Shown: positions 52,222-61,832 of the stretch, one piece after another
How the letters are laid out: every line of letters begins with the position of its first letter
How positions within the stretch are numbered: position 1 is the stretch's first letter
NCBI GenBank assembly: GCA_002368175.1
Contig: AP018172.1
Coordinates: 7,877,001 to 7,941,000, forward strand
DNA: 64,000 nucleotides
Source: Calothrix sp. NIES-2098
GTDB lineage: Bacteria > Cyanobacteriota > Cyanobacteriia > Cyanobacteriales > Nostocaceae
Direction of reading: 5' to 3'
Program-made: the position numbers and the translations under genes
Notes under the pieces: model-generated
Seen by the model: the letters and a program-made list of their open reading frames with translations, nothing else
The model's database searches: none
Told to the model about the DNA's origin: nothing

Positions 52222-54810
52222 TCACAACCAATTACCTACCAACACAAAAGCAGCCCAAAAATAGGGATGTTGGTATGCAGGATTTGCCATAATTTTGAGT
52301 TGCGCCTGTCGTAATGCTTCAGCTTTACTTAGTTGAGGATTATTCAACTGCTGATAAAATTCTTTCATTAAGTTGGAGGTTGATTCGTCGTTGACTGACC
52401 ACAGGCTAGCAATAGTACTTTTGGCTCCAGAACGCAAAGCAAACCCAGCTAACCCTAAAGTAGCGCGATTATCACCTGCTGCTGTTTGGCAGGCACTCAT
52501 CACTAATAGTTCAATCGGTTCTAGAATTCCCAGCCTTCTTTTTTGAAATAATCGATCGAAATCTAGAAAAGAAATGCGATCGCTCCATGTCAGTAAGAAA
52601 GTATCTTCTGGATTAGAGCTAAATTGTCCGTGAGTGGCTAAGTGAACTATGGGGAATGGTTGAGTTTCCAGGGCTTTTCTCAAGCTATCGCGAGTAAATT
52701 TTTGATCGAGCAATACTTTTGCTTGAATATTCGCTGTGACTTCTTGAATTTCATCTTTTACAGCAGGTAGAGAACTGAAGCCTTGGCGTGCTTCTATCAG
52801 TCCAGCCGCTAACACGCCTAGTTTTTTGCGTTCTAGTCCTTGGGGAAATAGCTGTAAACCTGGACTGAGAGCCACATTATATTTTTCTATCACATAGCGA
52901 TCGCCATCGTGCAGCGCTGCCATTGGCAAGTTGCGTAAGAAACCATCTAGGACAAATACTAAAGTTTTCACCTGACTGCTGTTAAGTTTCTCTTCCGCAG
53001 GTGCAATTAGCCATTTATAGACTTTTTGAGACAGTCGAAAACTCTCTTCGCGGATATAACCACGGGACATATAAGAATAAAGGTGTTTGAGAGTATTTTC
53101 AACTTGCTTTTTTGACAGTTGGGTGCTGTAGTGGTGTAGGGGTTGATTGGGAATAGAAAGAATAACTTCCAGGCGATCGCTGAGAATAATCGGATAGATA
53201 ACAGCTGCTTTCACATCGATTTGCTCGATAGATACAGGACGGCTATCTACACAAGCATCCTTAAAATAGTTATCTAATTCTGCTAGTTGTAAAGCTTCTA
53301 TTACTTGACGCGCTTGTTTGAGATTGCTTTGATCGTCGCCTTCTTGTAACAACAAGCTGACATAATCTCGATAGATTGGTTCAATACTTTCTCTAAAATC
53401 AAACTGAACATCGGGATTAATGGCAATTAGATCGCTGCGTAGAGATTGTAAGTAGTTAAACGCAATCTCATAAGCTGCGATCGCACTTTTGATATCTCCT
53501 TTTTCTTGAGCAATTGTGCCCGATTGTGCCGCAGTCCGAGCCACTAAATCAGCTGCATCAATTTCTTGGGCGATTTTTTGTGCCTGTATTGTCAGTTTTT
53601 GGGCATCTATTAACTGGCCGTTTTGTTGATACAGTTTACCTAACTGTTGCAAAGAATAAGCCTCTGCTCTGGGATCTTTGATTTCTCTAGCTTGTTCGAT
53701 GGCTCTTGCTAATAATTGAGCAGTTTTAGTAGCATCAGAGTTTTCTTTTGCACGCTTGACGGCCATCAAACTTTCAGCAAAATTTATCCTGCCATAAATT
53801 AGAGGACGGCTAGGCGGAAGCGAGTCGATGTTAGTTTCAATTGCTGGAATTAATGCTTGTGCAGCTTCCCATCTTTGCAGTTTTACTAACAAGCTGAACT
53901 GATTTAACTGAGATGATAATTTAGTTCGTGATTCTGGAGATAAATTAATCGCTTCTTCGTAGTTTATTAAAGCGACATCATATTTTTTTAAATCTTTAGC
54001 GACATTAGCCAGACTAAACAAAACTGCGCTCACATCAGCTGGAGAGTTCAACTGTTTACTAATTACCAAACTTTTCTCTAAAACTGCATTTGCTTTCTGC
54101 AAATCTCCAATAGTTTGTAGCGCTACTCCTAAACTTTTAAATCCTTGGGCTTTCAGCAGGTTATCAGGTTGATTTTGCAGTTCTGCAACCAGTTCTTCTA
54201 ACAGAGTTTTCGCCCGACGATATTGTCCTAGAGTCTGCAAACCCTGAGCCTGATTGATTTGACTGATGAGTTTGCCTGTTTTATCTCCAGTGCGATCGTA
54301 TATTTCTGCTGCTTGTTTCCAAGTATCTATAGCAGTTTCTGTTTGTCCTTGCAGTAGTTGAATTGTGCCTTGAGTATTCAGGGCTTGAGCTAATAATAAG
54401 TTAGTTTGATTATCTGTTTTTTTAAAGCCCTTTAATAAATTTATACTTTCTGTAATTGTACTTTGTGATTGTTGCGTTTTCCCTAAATCTTTATATACGG
54501 ATGATAAGTAATTCAGTACTTGAATTTGACTAATAATTTCTTTTTGCTCTTGATAAGATTTTAAAGCATTTTCCCATATTTCAGCTGCTGCTGTATATTG
54601 ACCATTTTGATAGTAATTCTTTCCCTGCCGTAATAAATCTGAAGTATTAGATAATTCTTGAGCTATCTGCGGCTGTTCTGGGAATCCTGATGGAATTGCT
54701 ATAGCCGGAATACCTTTATTGACTAATAGTAGAGTCAACATTAAGCTTGCTAAAAAAAGCATTACAAGCCGGATATTTCTTTTGATAATTAACCAAAAAT
54801 ATCGCCACAT
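52222..54810 (-). CDS. TPR-CHAT protease
   Basis: About 862 residues from the ATG at 54810; a TTG seven codons upstream is the alternative. A hydrophobic N-terminal segment (VMLFLASLMLTLLLVNKG) acts as signal or anchor. Residues of about 60-480 contain eight or more TPR-like helical pairs (YYQNGQYTAAAEIWENALKSY). The C-terminal CHAT domain (about 570-862) is a caspase-like cysteine protease with His in VHLATHGQF and Cys in MSACQTAAGDN, followed by GFALRSGAKSTIASLWSVND. Both dyad residues are present, so it should be active. It is the last gene after the RTX and two-partner-secretion genes (92 bp), a pairing often seen in cyanobacteria. Confidence 0.88.
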   Translation of the reverse strand: MWRYFWLIIKRNIRLVMLFLASLMLTLLLVNKGIPAIAIPSGFPEQPQIAQELSNTSDLLRQGKNYYQNGQYTAAAEIWENALKSYQEQKEIISQIQVLNYLSSVYKDLGKTQQSQSTITESINLLKGFKKTDNQTNLLLAQALNTQGTIQLLQGQTETAIDTWKQAAEIYDRTGDKTGKLISQINQAQGLQTLGQYRRAKTLLEELVAELQNQPDNLLKAQGFKSLGVALQTIGDLQKANAVLEKSLVISKQLNSPADVSAVLFSLANVAKDLKKYDVALINYEEAINLSPESRTKLSSQLNQFSLLVKLQRWEAAQALIPAIETNIDSLPPSRPLIYGRINFAESLMAVKRAKENSDATKTAQLLARAIEQAREIKDPRAEAYSLQQLGKLYQQNGQLIDAQKLTIQAQKIAQEIDAADLVARTAAQSGTIAQEKGDIKSAIAAYEIAFNYLQSLRSDLIAINPDVQFDFRESIEPIYRDYVSLLLQEGDDQSNLKQARQVIEALQLAELDNYFKDACVDSRPVSIEQIDVKAAVIYPIILSDRLEVILSIPNQPLHHYSTQLSKKQVENTLKHLYSYMSRGYIREESFRLSQKVYKWLIAPAEEKLNSSQVKTLVFVLDGFLRNLPMAALHDGDRYVIEKYNVALSPGLQLFPQGLERKKLGVLAAGLIEARQGFSSLPAVKDEIQEVTANIQAKVLLDQKFTRDSLRKALETQPFPIVHLATHGQFSSNPEDTFLLTWSDRISFLDFDRLFQKRRLGILEPIELLVMSACQTAAGDNRATLGLAGFALRSGAKSTIASLWSVNDESTSNLMKEFYQQLNNPQLSKAEALRQAQLKIMANPAYQHPYFWAAFVLVGNWL

Positions 54811-54923
54811 TGGTTTTATATAAATTTTCAATTTGTTATTTTTGTTTTTTTGAGAAATGACACACTGTACAAATTAATCGTAGTTTTCAGACCTTTACTT
54901 TAGGGACTTAGCATTGCTAAACC

Positions 54924-57900
54924 CTACGATAGGTGTGTTTTTTTATAATTTGATAAACTGTGACAATTCGGATATTTATTTATTTCTTGCGGTACAGATG
55001 CCACCAATTCTACTTCTCCTTTGGCATTAATTATCCAATCGTTTGCAGCCACAATTAACTGTCTTGTTTGCGGCAAAAAATTAGTTGCTTGATTGCGATT
55101 TTGTGTAGTTGTAAAATCTCGCATATCAGACAATAGAGTTTGACTGCGAATAGTTGCGGTGGGATCTGCTGGTAATCCACCCCTACCAGTGATGACGAAT
55201 GAATTACCTTCAGTTGCACTACAACTAGCAATTACTCTATTGCGCGGATCGTTTGGTTTTTCTGGTAATGTCAGCAATGTTGTACTGCGATTCGCCTCTG
55301 GGTTATTAATCGCTACAGTTCCCGCAACACCAAACTGAGAACTAGCTGTAATATCGCTTCCAGAGGTATTTTGCTGTTGAGATCCGATACCAAAAAGACC
55401 TGTGGTTGTAATATCAACATTACCACCACGACCGAAGAAAGCGTTGGCTGTAATATCGCTATTTTCTTCGGGTACAGCAACAATAAAATTGGTGTTGATT
55501 TTAATGTTGCCACCATCACCACCTGCACCAGCATTTCCCGCCGTTGTAGATATGCGACTTCCACGGCGTAACAATAAAAAATCTGGTACATTCAGGGCAA
55601 GATTCCCGCCATTGGTGCTGGCTGTTTCCGCAGAAATTAAAGCTTGATTGTCAAGGGTTAATTTGTTGGCTTGAATCTCGATATTGCCACCTATTCCAGC
55701 ACCTTGGCTATCAACTGCAATAGCTGCACCATCTCTAATTTCCACAAGTTCGGGATCGATGAAGATATTGCCAGCATTACCAGTAGAACCCAAAGTTGTA
55801 TTGGAAAATAAACCTGTATTTTTACCTGAGAGAAAAACTCTATCCTTGACTTTAACTATTATATTGCCTGCATCTCCTGCACCTTCAGTCAATGCTTCTA
55901 ACTGCGCGCCATTAGTGATAGATAAAAATGGTGTAGTAATTTGTAGCGTTCCGCTTTTTCCGGTTGCACCCTCTAAGGCGGCGACAAAAGCACCACTAGG
56001 CTTAAAAGGTTCGCCAGGATTACCATCGAAAGCAACTGATTCGCTAGCATCGATAAAAATATTACCTGCATCACCTGGGGCAATCGTACTAGCACTAATA
56101 CCAGCACCATTTTTAACCGAAAGTTGACTTGTTTTGATGTCAATTACATTACCTTGGCCTTGAGAACCTGGTAAAACTTCACTAATAATGCCGCTAGGGA
56201 TCGCTACTGGCTGAGGAAGATTTGGGTTCGGAAGTAAAATTGCCCCATCTATTGAAATGGATTTTGCTGCGTCGATCTCAATTCTGCCTGCATTCCCACG
56301 CCCTACGGTAGTGGCTCGAATTTGCCCTCCTTGTTGTAGAGATAGAGAGCCAGTTTTAATTTTAATGATGCCACCATTGCCTTCAGCGTTAGGAAAGACA
56401 ATGCTACTAAAACCACTGAAAGCCCCAATATCAGAGGTTCCTGTGAGGGCGATCGCATCCGCAGCATTCACTGTAATATTACCAGCATTACCTACACCTT
56501 CTGTTTGCGAAAATACCTGACCGCCATTGGTGGCGACAAAGTTTTTCGTATTAATCTCGACATCGCCAGCCTTACCCCCACTATTGCTTAAGGTTTGGCT
56601 TCCTAATCTGGAGTTATTTAAAGAAATTGTCTCAGCATTAACGATGACATTACCAGCATTACCACCGCGAGTAATATTTGATAATTCCGCTTGATTTGCT
56701 TCTAAAGATTTAGCGGTAATAATTAGCTTTCCACCCGGGCCTGTTGCGCCTGTACGCAAATTACTTTGCACATAATTACTTAAAGAAATTAACGGTGCAT
56801 TTAACGTCACATCACCACCTTGGGCGGAACCATAGGCAGCACTTTCAATAAAAGAATTTCCTAGAGGCGCTGTTTCTTGAATAATCGCTGATTGACTCTT
56901 AAAAGTAATGTTTCCCCCAGATGAACCGTAGGATAAAATTTTCGACCCAGCTGGCATGAAAATATTATCTTTAGCTAGCAATGTAATATTTCCACCGGGG
57001 TTGGAAAAGGAGAAATTAGAAAAATCAACTCCCGAAGCATCAACAAAGTTGGGGGTAGTAATTTTTCCGCGTGAGTCAATTACAATATCACCACCACCGT
57101 CAGCACCAGCAAAGGTTCCTAGCAAAGATTTAACTGTAATATCACCCGATAAAGCAGGATTAGGTTGATATTGATTGGTTAAAAAAATCAACCCTCCCTG
57201 ATTAATAATTTGATTGATGGTGATATTAGCATTGCTAGGATTGCCATTATTAGGAGGAGAAATAACATCGATATCTCCACTAATTCCTGGTGGGTTGAAA
57301 GCAGTTGTTCCAGCTCTAATATCAACAGTAGGTTTGACGCTACCATTAATTGGAACTTGCGTTACACCATCAGCAAGGGTAACATTTTCATTAATAAAAT
57401 TAGTCGGATCGGGGCTAGTAATAGTTAAATTGTCTATTGTGACGCTACCACCTGCAAAAATATGAATCGAGGCTCCGGTATAACTATTAAAAGTGACATC
57501 TCCACTCGCCCGAATAATTGGGTCATCAACACTTGATAAATTTCCGCCATTACCATTCATTTGTTCGAGGCGAAAATTCCCATTACTAAAAAATTGCGCG
57601 TTCCCACCAATAGAATTGGCTGAACGCAACAGCATATTTTCACCCGCAAAGAAGCCACTGGTCGGATTATTCAAAGCAAAAATATCTATTTTATTACCTT
57701 GAATTAATAGTTGTTTGCCAGCAGCAGCGATAAAAGGTTGATTAAAGCTATCTCGAATTTTGGCAGTATCGCTAGCTTGCAAAGTTAAATTACGACCTGC
57801 TTGTAATTGTCCTTGTAAGTCGAGATTTTGAGCAACTAAAGTCAAGTCTTGCCCTACAGATAAGTTACCAGAGTTAGCGATATTACTTTCGGGTTCCAAC

Positions 57901-58430
57901 CAACTATCTAACCCTGGAGGCTGGTTAATCCTTAGCAGGGGTGGCGCTTTGGGGTTTTGAGTACTGAATTTTTCACCGTTCTCCCATAACAGGCTGTTGC
58001 TGGTGCTGGCGAAAAACGAACCTGAAATATCTAGCCGTGCATTTTGTCCGAAAATAATCCCGTTAGGATTAATCAAATATAGGTTGGCACTACCTAAAAC
58101 CCCCAACGTCCCAAAAATCTGAGAGGCTTGATTTCCTGTAACTCGTCCTAATATATTGTCTATACCAGAGGGATTGGCAAAATAGACTCTTTGCCGATCC
58201 CCGACGTTGAAATCTTGGAAACTGTGGAATAGATTACTACCGCGAATCGCCCCACCATCTATGCGGTCTATGAGATCGCCTTGCTTTTGAACGTTCGGGG
58301 TGATAACCGAGCGTTCAGAGCCTAAAGTATTGTCAGGGGTAATTTGGGCGAATACACCTGTAGTTAAGCCTAGCGTATAGGCGATCGCTCCACCGCTTGC
58401 CAAAATATTGATTAACTTGTAGTGCACCAT
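54924..58430 (-). CDS. Two-partner-secretion exoprotein (FHA N-terminal domain)
   Basis: The protein has 1168 residues. An N-terminal signal segment (residues 1-28, ending GVFAQ) is followed by the filamentous-haemagglutinin TPS domain: ITPDNTLGSERSVIT, FHSFQDFNVGDRQRVYFANP, LINPNGIIFGQNARLDISGSF. The rest is a long repetitive right-handed beta-helix rich in Gly/Asn/Thr (GNAGNITVNAADAIALT, GDAGNIFIDASESVAF). No TpsB outer-membrane pore is encoded in the window, so its transporter is elsewhere. There is no C-terminal barrel. It lies 30 bp downstream of the RTX gene and 92 bp upstream of the TPR-CHAT gene. Confidence 0.88.
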   Translation of the reverse strand: MVHYKLINILASGGAIAYTLGLTTGVFAQITPDNTLGSERSVITPNVQKQGDLIDRIDGGAIRGSNLFHSFQDFNVGDRQRVYFANPSGIDNILGRVTGNQASQIFGTLGVLGSANLYLINPNGIIFGQNARLDISGSFFASTSNSLLWENGEKFSTQNPKAPPLLRINQPPGLDSWLEPESNIANSGNLSVGQDLTLVAQNLDLQGQLQAGRNLTLQASDTAKIRDSFNQPFIAAAGKQLLIQGNKIDIFALNNPTSGFFAGENMLLRSANSIGGNAQFFSNGNFRLEQMNGNGGNLSSVDDPIIRASGDVTFNSYTGASIHIFAGGSVTIDNLTITSPDPTNFINENVTLADGVTQVPINGSVKPTVDIRAGTTAFNPPGISGDIDVISPPNNGNPSNANITINQIINQGGLIFLTNQYQPNPALSGDITVKSLLGTFAGADGGGDIVIDSRGKITTPNFVDASGVDFSNFSFSNPGGNITLLAKDNIFMPAGSKILSYGSSGGNITFKSQSAIIQETAPLGNSFIESAAYGSAQGGDVTLNAPLISLSNYVQSNLRTGATGPGGKLIITAKSLEANQAELSNITRGGNAGNVIVNAETISLNNSRLGSQTLSNSGGKAGDVEINTKNFVATNGGQVFSQTEGVGNAGNITVNAADAIALTGTSDIGAFSGFSSIVFPNAEGNGGIIKIKTGSLSLQQGGQIRATTVGRGNAGRIEIDAAKSISIDGAILLPNPNLPQPVAIPSGIISEVLPGSQGQGNVIDIKTSQLSVKNGAGISASTIAPGDAGNIFIDASESVAFDGNPGEPFKPSGAFVAALEGATGKSGTLQITTPFLSITNGAQLEALTEGAGDAGNIIVKVKDRVFLSGKNTGLFSNTTLGSTGNAGNIFIDPELVEIRDGAAIAVDSQGAGIGGNIEIQANKLTLDNQALISAETASTNGGNLALNVPDFLLLRRGSRISTTAGNAGAGGDGGNIKINTNFIVAVPEENSDITANAFFGRGGNVDITTTGLFGIGSQQQNTSGSDITASSQFGVAGTVAINNPEANRSTTLLTLPEKPNDPRNRVIASCSATEGNSFVITGRGGLPADPTATIRSQTLLSDMRDFTTTQNRNQATNFLPQTRQLIVAANDWIINAKGEVELVASVPQEINKYPNCHSLSNYKKTHLS

Positions 58431-58460
58431 CTGTTAGTTATTTCACTGTGGAAAATCGAG

Positions 58461-60803
58461 TTAAAAAATAAAATCAGCTATATTGACCGCAGTGACTCCT
58501 GTCAAAGTGATGCTACCACCATTTAAAGAAGACAAATCTAAAGTTAGATTGCAATTGTTTAGCGAAGCGAGCCGATCCTTTGCATTAATAACACCATCTT
58601 TGTTACTGTCCAAAACGCCTTTTGTTAGACCCAATTGGCTAAGGTCAATTTTGTCTTGATATCGACAAAAATCGCTAATAGTGTCGTTACCAAAGTTAGC
58701 GCCAAAGACGAACCGATCCTTTCCTTCGCCACCAGTTAAGCAATCATTGCCTTTACCACCTGTAATTAAATCATTGCCGCAACCGCCACAAATCGTATCA
58801 TTACCATCAAATCCAGACAGAGTATCAGCACAATTTCCGCCTTTAATTACATCATCAAAACGAGTGCCAATAATTTTGTTGCTTGCGCGATCGCTACCAC
58901 GCAAAGTAAAGTCTGGAACTGTGTTGGGAACAATCAGATTTTGAAAAGAAAAATCATAGTTAGCCGCATTTTTACCAGATGAAAAAGTCACCTCTTGGAC
59001 ATTACTATCAATCGTAATGCTAGAAACTAACCAATTATTTTTATAGCCGCCTAATTCTTGCAATCGAGCATAGATTTTAGCATCTTGATTAGAATCTTGA
59101 ATGTTAATGTTGACTCCAGTCGGAACGCTAAAATTAAAAGAATTAAATGCAGCTTGTAAATTGCTAAAGGATGAATTCTGAGATTTGTTATTACTATCAG
59201 TTAACGTTACACCTGTATCCGTCACCGAAAGATTCACAAAATTTTTCAGCCCTGGAGAAAATTGACCGACTTCAAATGTGAGGTCTTCTGTCTGATTCCC
59301 ATTATTGAAAGAAAATAAGCCGTTAGTATAACGGTCACGACTATAAACGCCATCTTCAACAAAAGCCGCAAGTGTGTTGATTACTGCTGTTTCATCTGCA
59401 ATATTGGCTAAATTTCCATCAGATCCTAAATTAGTCCAAACTGCTAAATCAGCCAAATATTCGGGATCGTCACTTTTAACCCACGTCGCTGTAAATCCAG
59501 CAATACCAGTATCACCATTTGGTAAGAATTCTGATTGATTGAAGTAGGGATAGCCGAGGCTTATAGAACCAGAATCAGGGTCGGGATTAAAGAAAAATGA
59601 GGCTTCAGAATTGTTGGGATTATTGAGATTTTCAACAGAATAAACTTGGAACGGCTGTCCGTTATTTAACGTTCCCTGAAGTTTATAAGTAGATACATCT
59701 AACCTACTACTGGCTGCAATTGCACCAGAGTTGAGTTCTTTGCCGTTGACAGCAACAATTTCAGCATTATGTTGAATATTTAAAAACCCAAAATTTACCC
59801 TGTCTTGACTCACATCTTTTTGAACATTGTAATTGAGAAAAAATGTTCCATCAAAAGGAGTTTCATAATATTCTGGCAGGGCTTTATTTATATCGCCTGT
59901 ATCAGGATCGATTGTTCCTAACCTACCCGTCAAATTAATAGGTGTAATGTATTCGGTACTAACTTTAGCATTGACGGTAATAGTTTTTGATGCACCTGGG
60001 GCAATTTTGTCAAATAAAACCTCAACTGTTTGGGCGTTATTATCTGTGTCAACGCTCCTACCGCCATCAAGATTAGAAAAGCTAACAAAATCTAAACCAA
60101 TAGGCAATTTTTGTCTCAAGTCATCAACAATTTTTACGCCTTTTGCATTACTAAAACCATTATTGGTGACAGTAATTGTAAAAGTTACTTCATCTCCAGG
60201 AAGCGCAATAAACTGATCTGCTTTGCCATCATTGTTGTTATCAATAGCTCGTTTAACATTACTGAATGGCTGTTGATTAACAAGGGTAAATTTTGTATCT
60301 AAAGCCAAATTAACAACAGGTGCAAGCGCACTTGTGTAATCATCTTCATGAGGGTTGTGATTATTGACAACTGAATCCGGATCTTTTTGATCGGCAGCAA
60401 TAATTTCTGCAATATTCGTGTAAGCAGAAGCACTAGCTGCTTTCAAAACTATACCCGTAAGAGTTAGGGTTGCGTTACATCCTGATGTAATACAATCAAC
60501 CTTCCAAATTCCAGTTTTACTGTCATACCTGCCCACACTAGGTTCAGCACTGACAAACTCAAAACCAGAAGGCAATAAATCTTTGATTTTAACTCCTGTT
60601 GCATTAGCTGAACCGCTATTCTTCAATGTCAGCGTAAAAGTAGCGCGATCGCCTTCCAACAAGGAAGTATTAGATATTGTTTGACTAAGTGATAAATCTG
60701 CTTGGGGAGGTTTACATTTGCCTTTATGCCTATCTTTTGGTGAAGAATCAAACTTTTTAAAACGATGAGATGAATCAGAGAATTTAGAACTTTGATTAGT
60801 CAT
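58461..60803 (-). CDS. Secreted DUF11/RTX calcium-binding protein
   Basis: About 780 residues from the ATG at 60803; an upstream TTG is possible. Two DUF11 Ig-like repeats (about residues 40-140 and 170-290; SNTSLLEGDRATFTLTLKNSGSANATGVKI, VTFTITVTNNGFSNAKGVKIVDDL) precede a middle region of unknown fold. Near the C-terminus are RTX nonapeptides (DTLSGFDGNDTICGGCGNDL, GGKGNDC, GGEGKD), then an EF-hand/dockerin-like DSNKDGVINAKD. There is no classical signal peptide; RTX proteins leave by type I secretion using the C-terminus. Unusually, the RTX turns contain several cysteines. It is the first gene of the RTX-TPS-CHAT run. Confidence 0.85.
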   Translation of the reverse strand: MTNQSSKFSDSSHRFKKFDSSPKDRHKGKCKPPQADLSLSQTISNTSLLEGDRATFTLTLKNSGSANATGVKIKDLLPSGFEFVSAEPSVGRYDSKTGIWKVDCITSGCNATLTLTGIVLKAASASAYTNIAEIIAADQKDPDSVVNNHNPHEDDYTSALAPVVNLALDTKFTLVNQQPFSNVKRAIDNNNDGKADQFIALPGDEVTFTITVTNNGFSNAKGVKIVDDLRQKLPIGLDFVSFSNLDGGRSVDTDNNAQTVEVLFDKIAPGASKTITVNAKVSTEYITPINLTGRLGTIDPDTGDINKALPEYYETPFDGTFFLNYNVQKDVSQDRVNFGFLNIQHNAEIVAVNGKELNSGAIAASSRLDVSTYKLQGTLNNGQPFQVYSVENLNNPNNSEASFFFNPDPDSGSISLGYPYFNQSEFLPNGDTGIAGFTATWVKSDDPEYLADLAVWTNLGSDGNLANIADETAVINTLAAFVEDGVYSRDRYTNGLFSFNNGNQTEDLTFEVGQFSPGLKNFVNLSVTDTGVTLTDSNNKSQNSSFSNLQAAFNSFNFSVPTGVNINIQDSNQDAKIYARLQELGGYKNNWLVSSITIDSNVQEVTFSSGKNAANYDFSFQNLIVPNTVPDFTLRGSDRASNKIIGTRFDDVIKGGNCADTLSGFDGNDTICGGCGNDLITGGKGNDCLTGGEGKDRFVFGANFGNDTISDFCRYQDKIDLSQLGLTKGVLDSNKDGVINAKDRLASLNNCNLTLDLSSLNGGSITLTGVTAVNIADFIF

Positions 60804-61832
60804 AAGAAAATTTGAATGAGTCAGCGTCAATATCTACCAGCCTGAAGCATGAAAATGGTAAAAAGCTTAGAACGATAGCCTTCACCCTCGATCGATAAAC
60901 CAACATTATTGTATTTAAACAGGTAAAATTTACCTACAATTTGAGGTTGGTTCTGCTTTGCATACTTGGGTTGAAAATCTTAAGTTTGGTTTTATTTCGT
61001 GTCAGCAAAAAGAGTTTTGATTGGGATCAAACGATATTGCCATAATAGTAGGCAAATATCTGCTTAGTTGAATGTTAGTAACATTGCTTTTTAAATGACT
61101 TTCTAAAAACTCTAGCGATATCTCGCCAAAAATTTCTGGGAAGTGATCGCATAGAAATCATAAAAGTTTTTGATAGATACAAGGCTTTCTATGAAGTGTT
61201 GCATTCATACTACGCACCCAAAAAAATATGCTTTTTAGTTATTAAAGCATAATGTAATGAAATTATAAAAATCTAAGTAATATCTTTAAAGAGACTGTCT
61301 AATAAGATGCTCTATAAATAAATAGTTAAGTAGTTAGTCTTTGCAGCACAAGTATGTATACAAACTATAGTTAGCTCGAAAATACCTTAGAGGCTTATCC
61401 AGTAAGGCTCAAGTGTAAAATTAATTTTGCCGATTTACTCAATCTTTTATTTTATTTCGCAGACAGAAAAAATATGTTCTTATTGAAATCTTTATAATTA
61501 GGAAATCACTACTAAGTAACCGCAGTCCCAATAAACAGAAGCGACTGCTATAACTCAACAAGGTTTACATAAGAATAACTAACCGCTGATACGCGCTGAT
61601 AAATCTAGATATTTAGTTGAAGCAACATAGATGAGAGTCAAAAGTCAAGATTCCACTGTTTTTTTAGATTCTTGAATTTTGACTGTTGATAACTTCTACC
61701 AGACAAATTCTCAGTTGAAAGTTGATATAGAGGGTAATAATGTCGCCAGTCTCACTAATCAAGACTTAGCATTAGAGACTTCAAGCTGATACCACACAGC
61801 AGCGCATCCAGTTCCATGACGAATCACAAATA
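60804..61832. other. Long gene-free region
   Basis: About 1 kb without a convincing ORF or RNA. It is AT-rich, with AGTCAAAAGTCAAG against GAATTTTGACTGTTGA forming an inverted pair at about 61636-61690, the same heptamer class as at 3.9-4.1 kb and 27.6 kb. The 5' leader of the RTX gene lies at its left edge. Confidence 0.4.

Noticed and set aside
55371..57465. Several forward open frames within the two-partner-secretion gene
   Set aside because: Shadows of a Gly/Asn-rich repetitive gene; no independent start signals.
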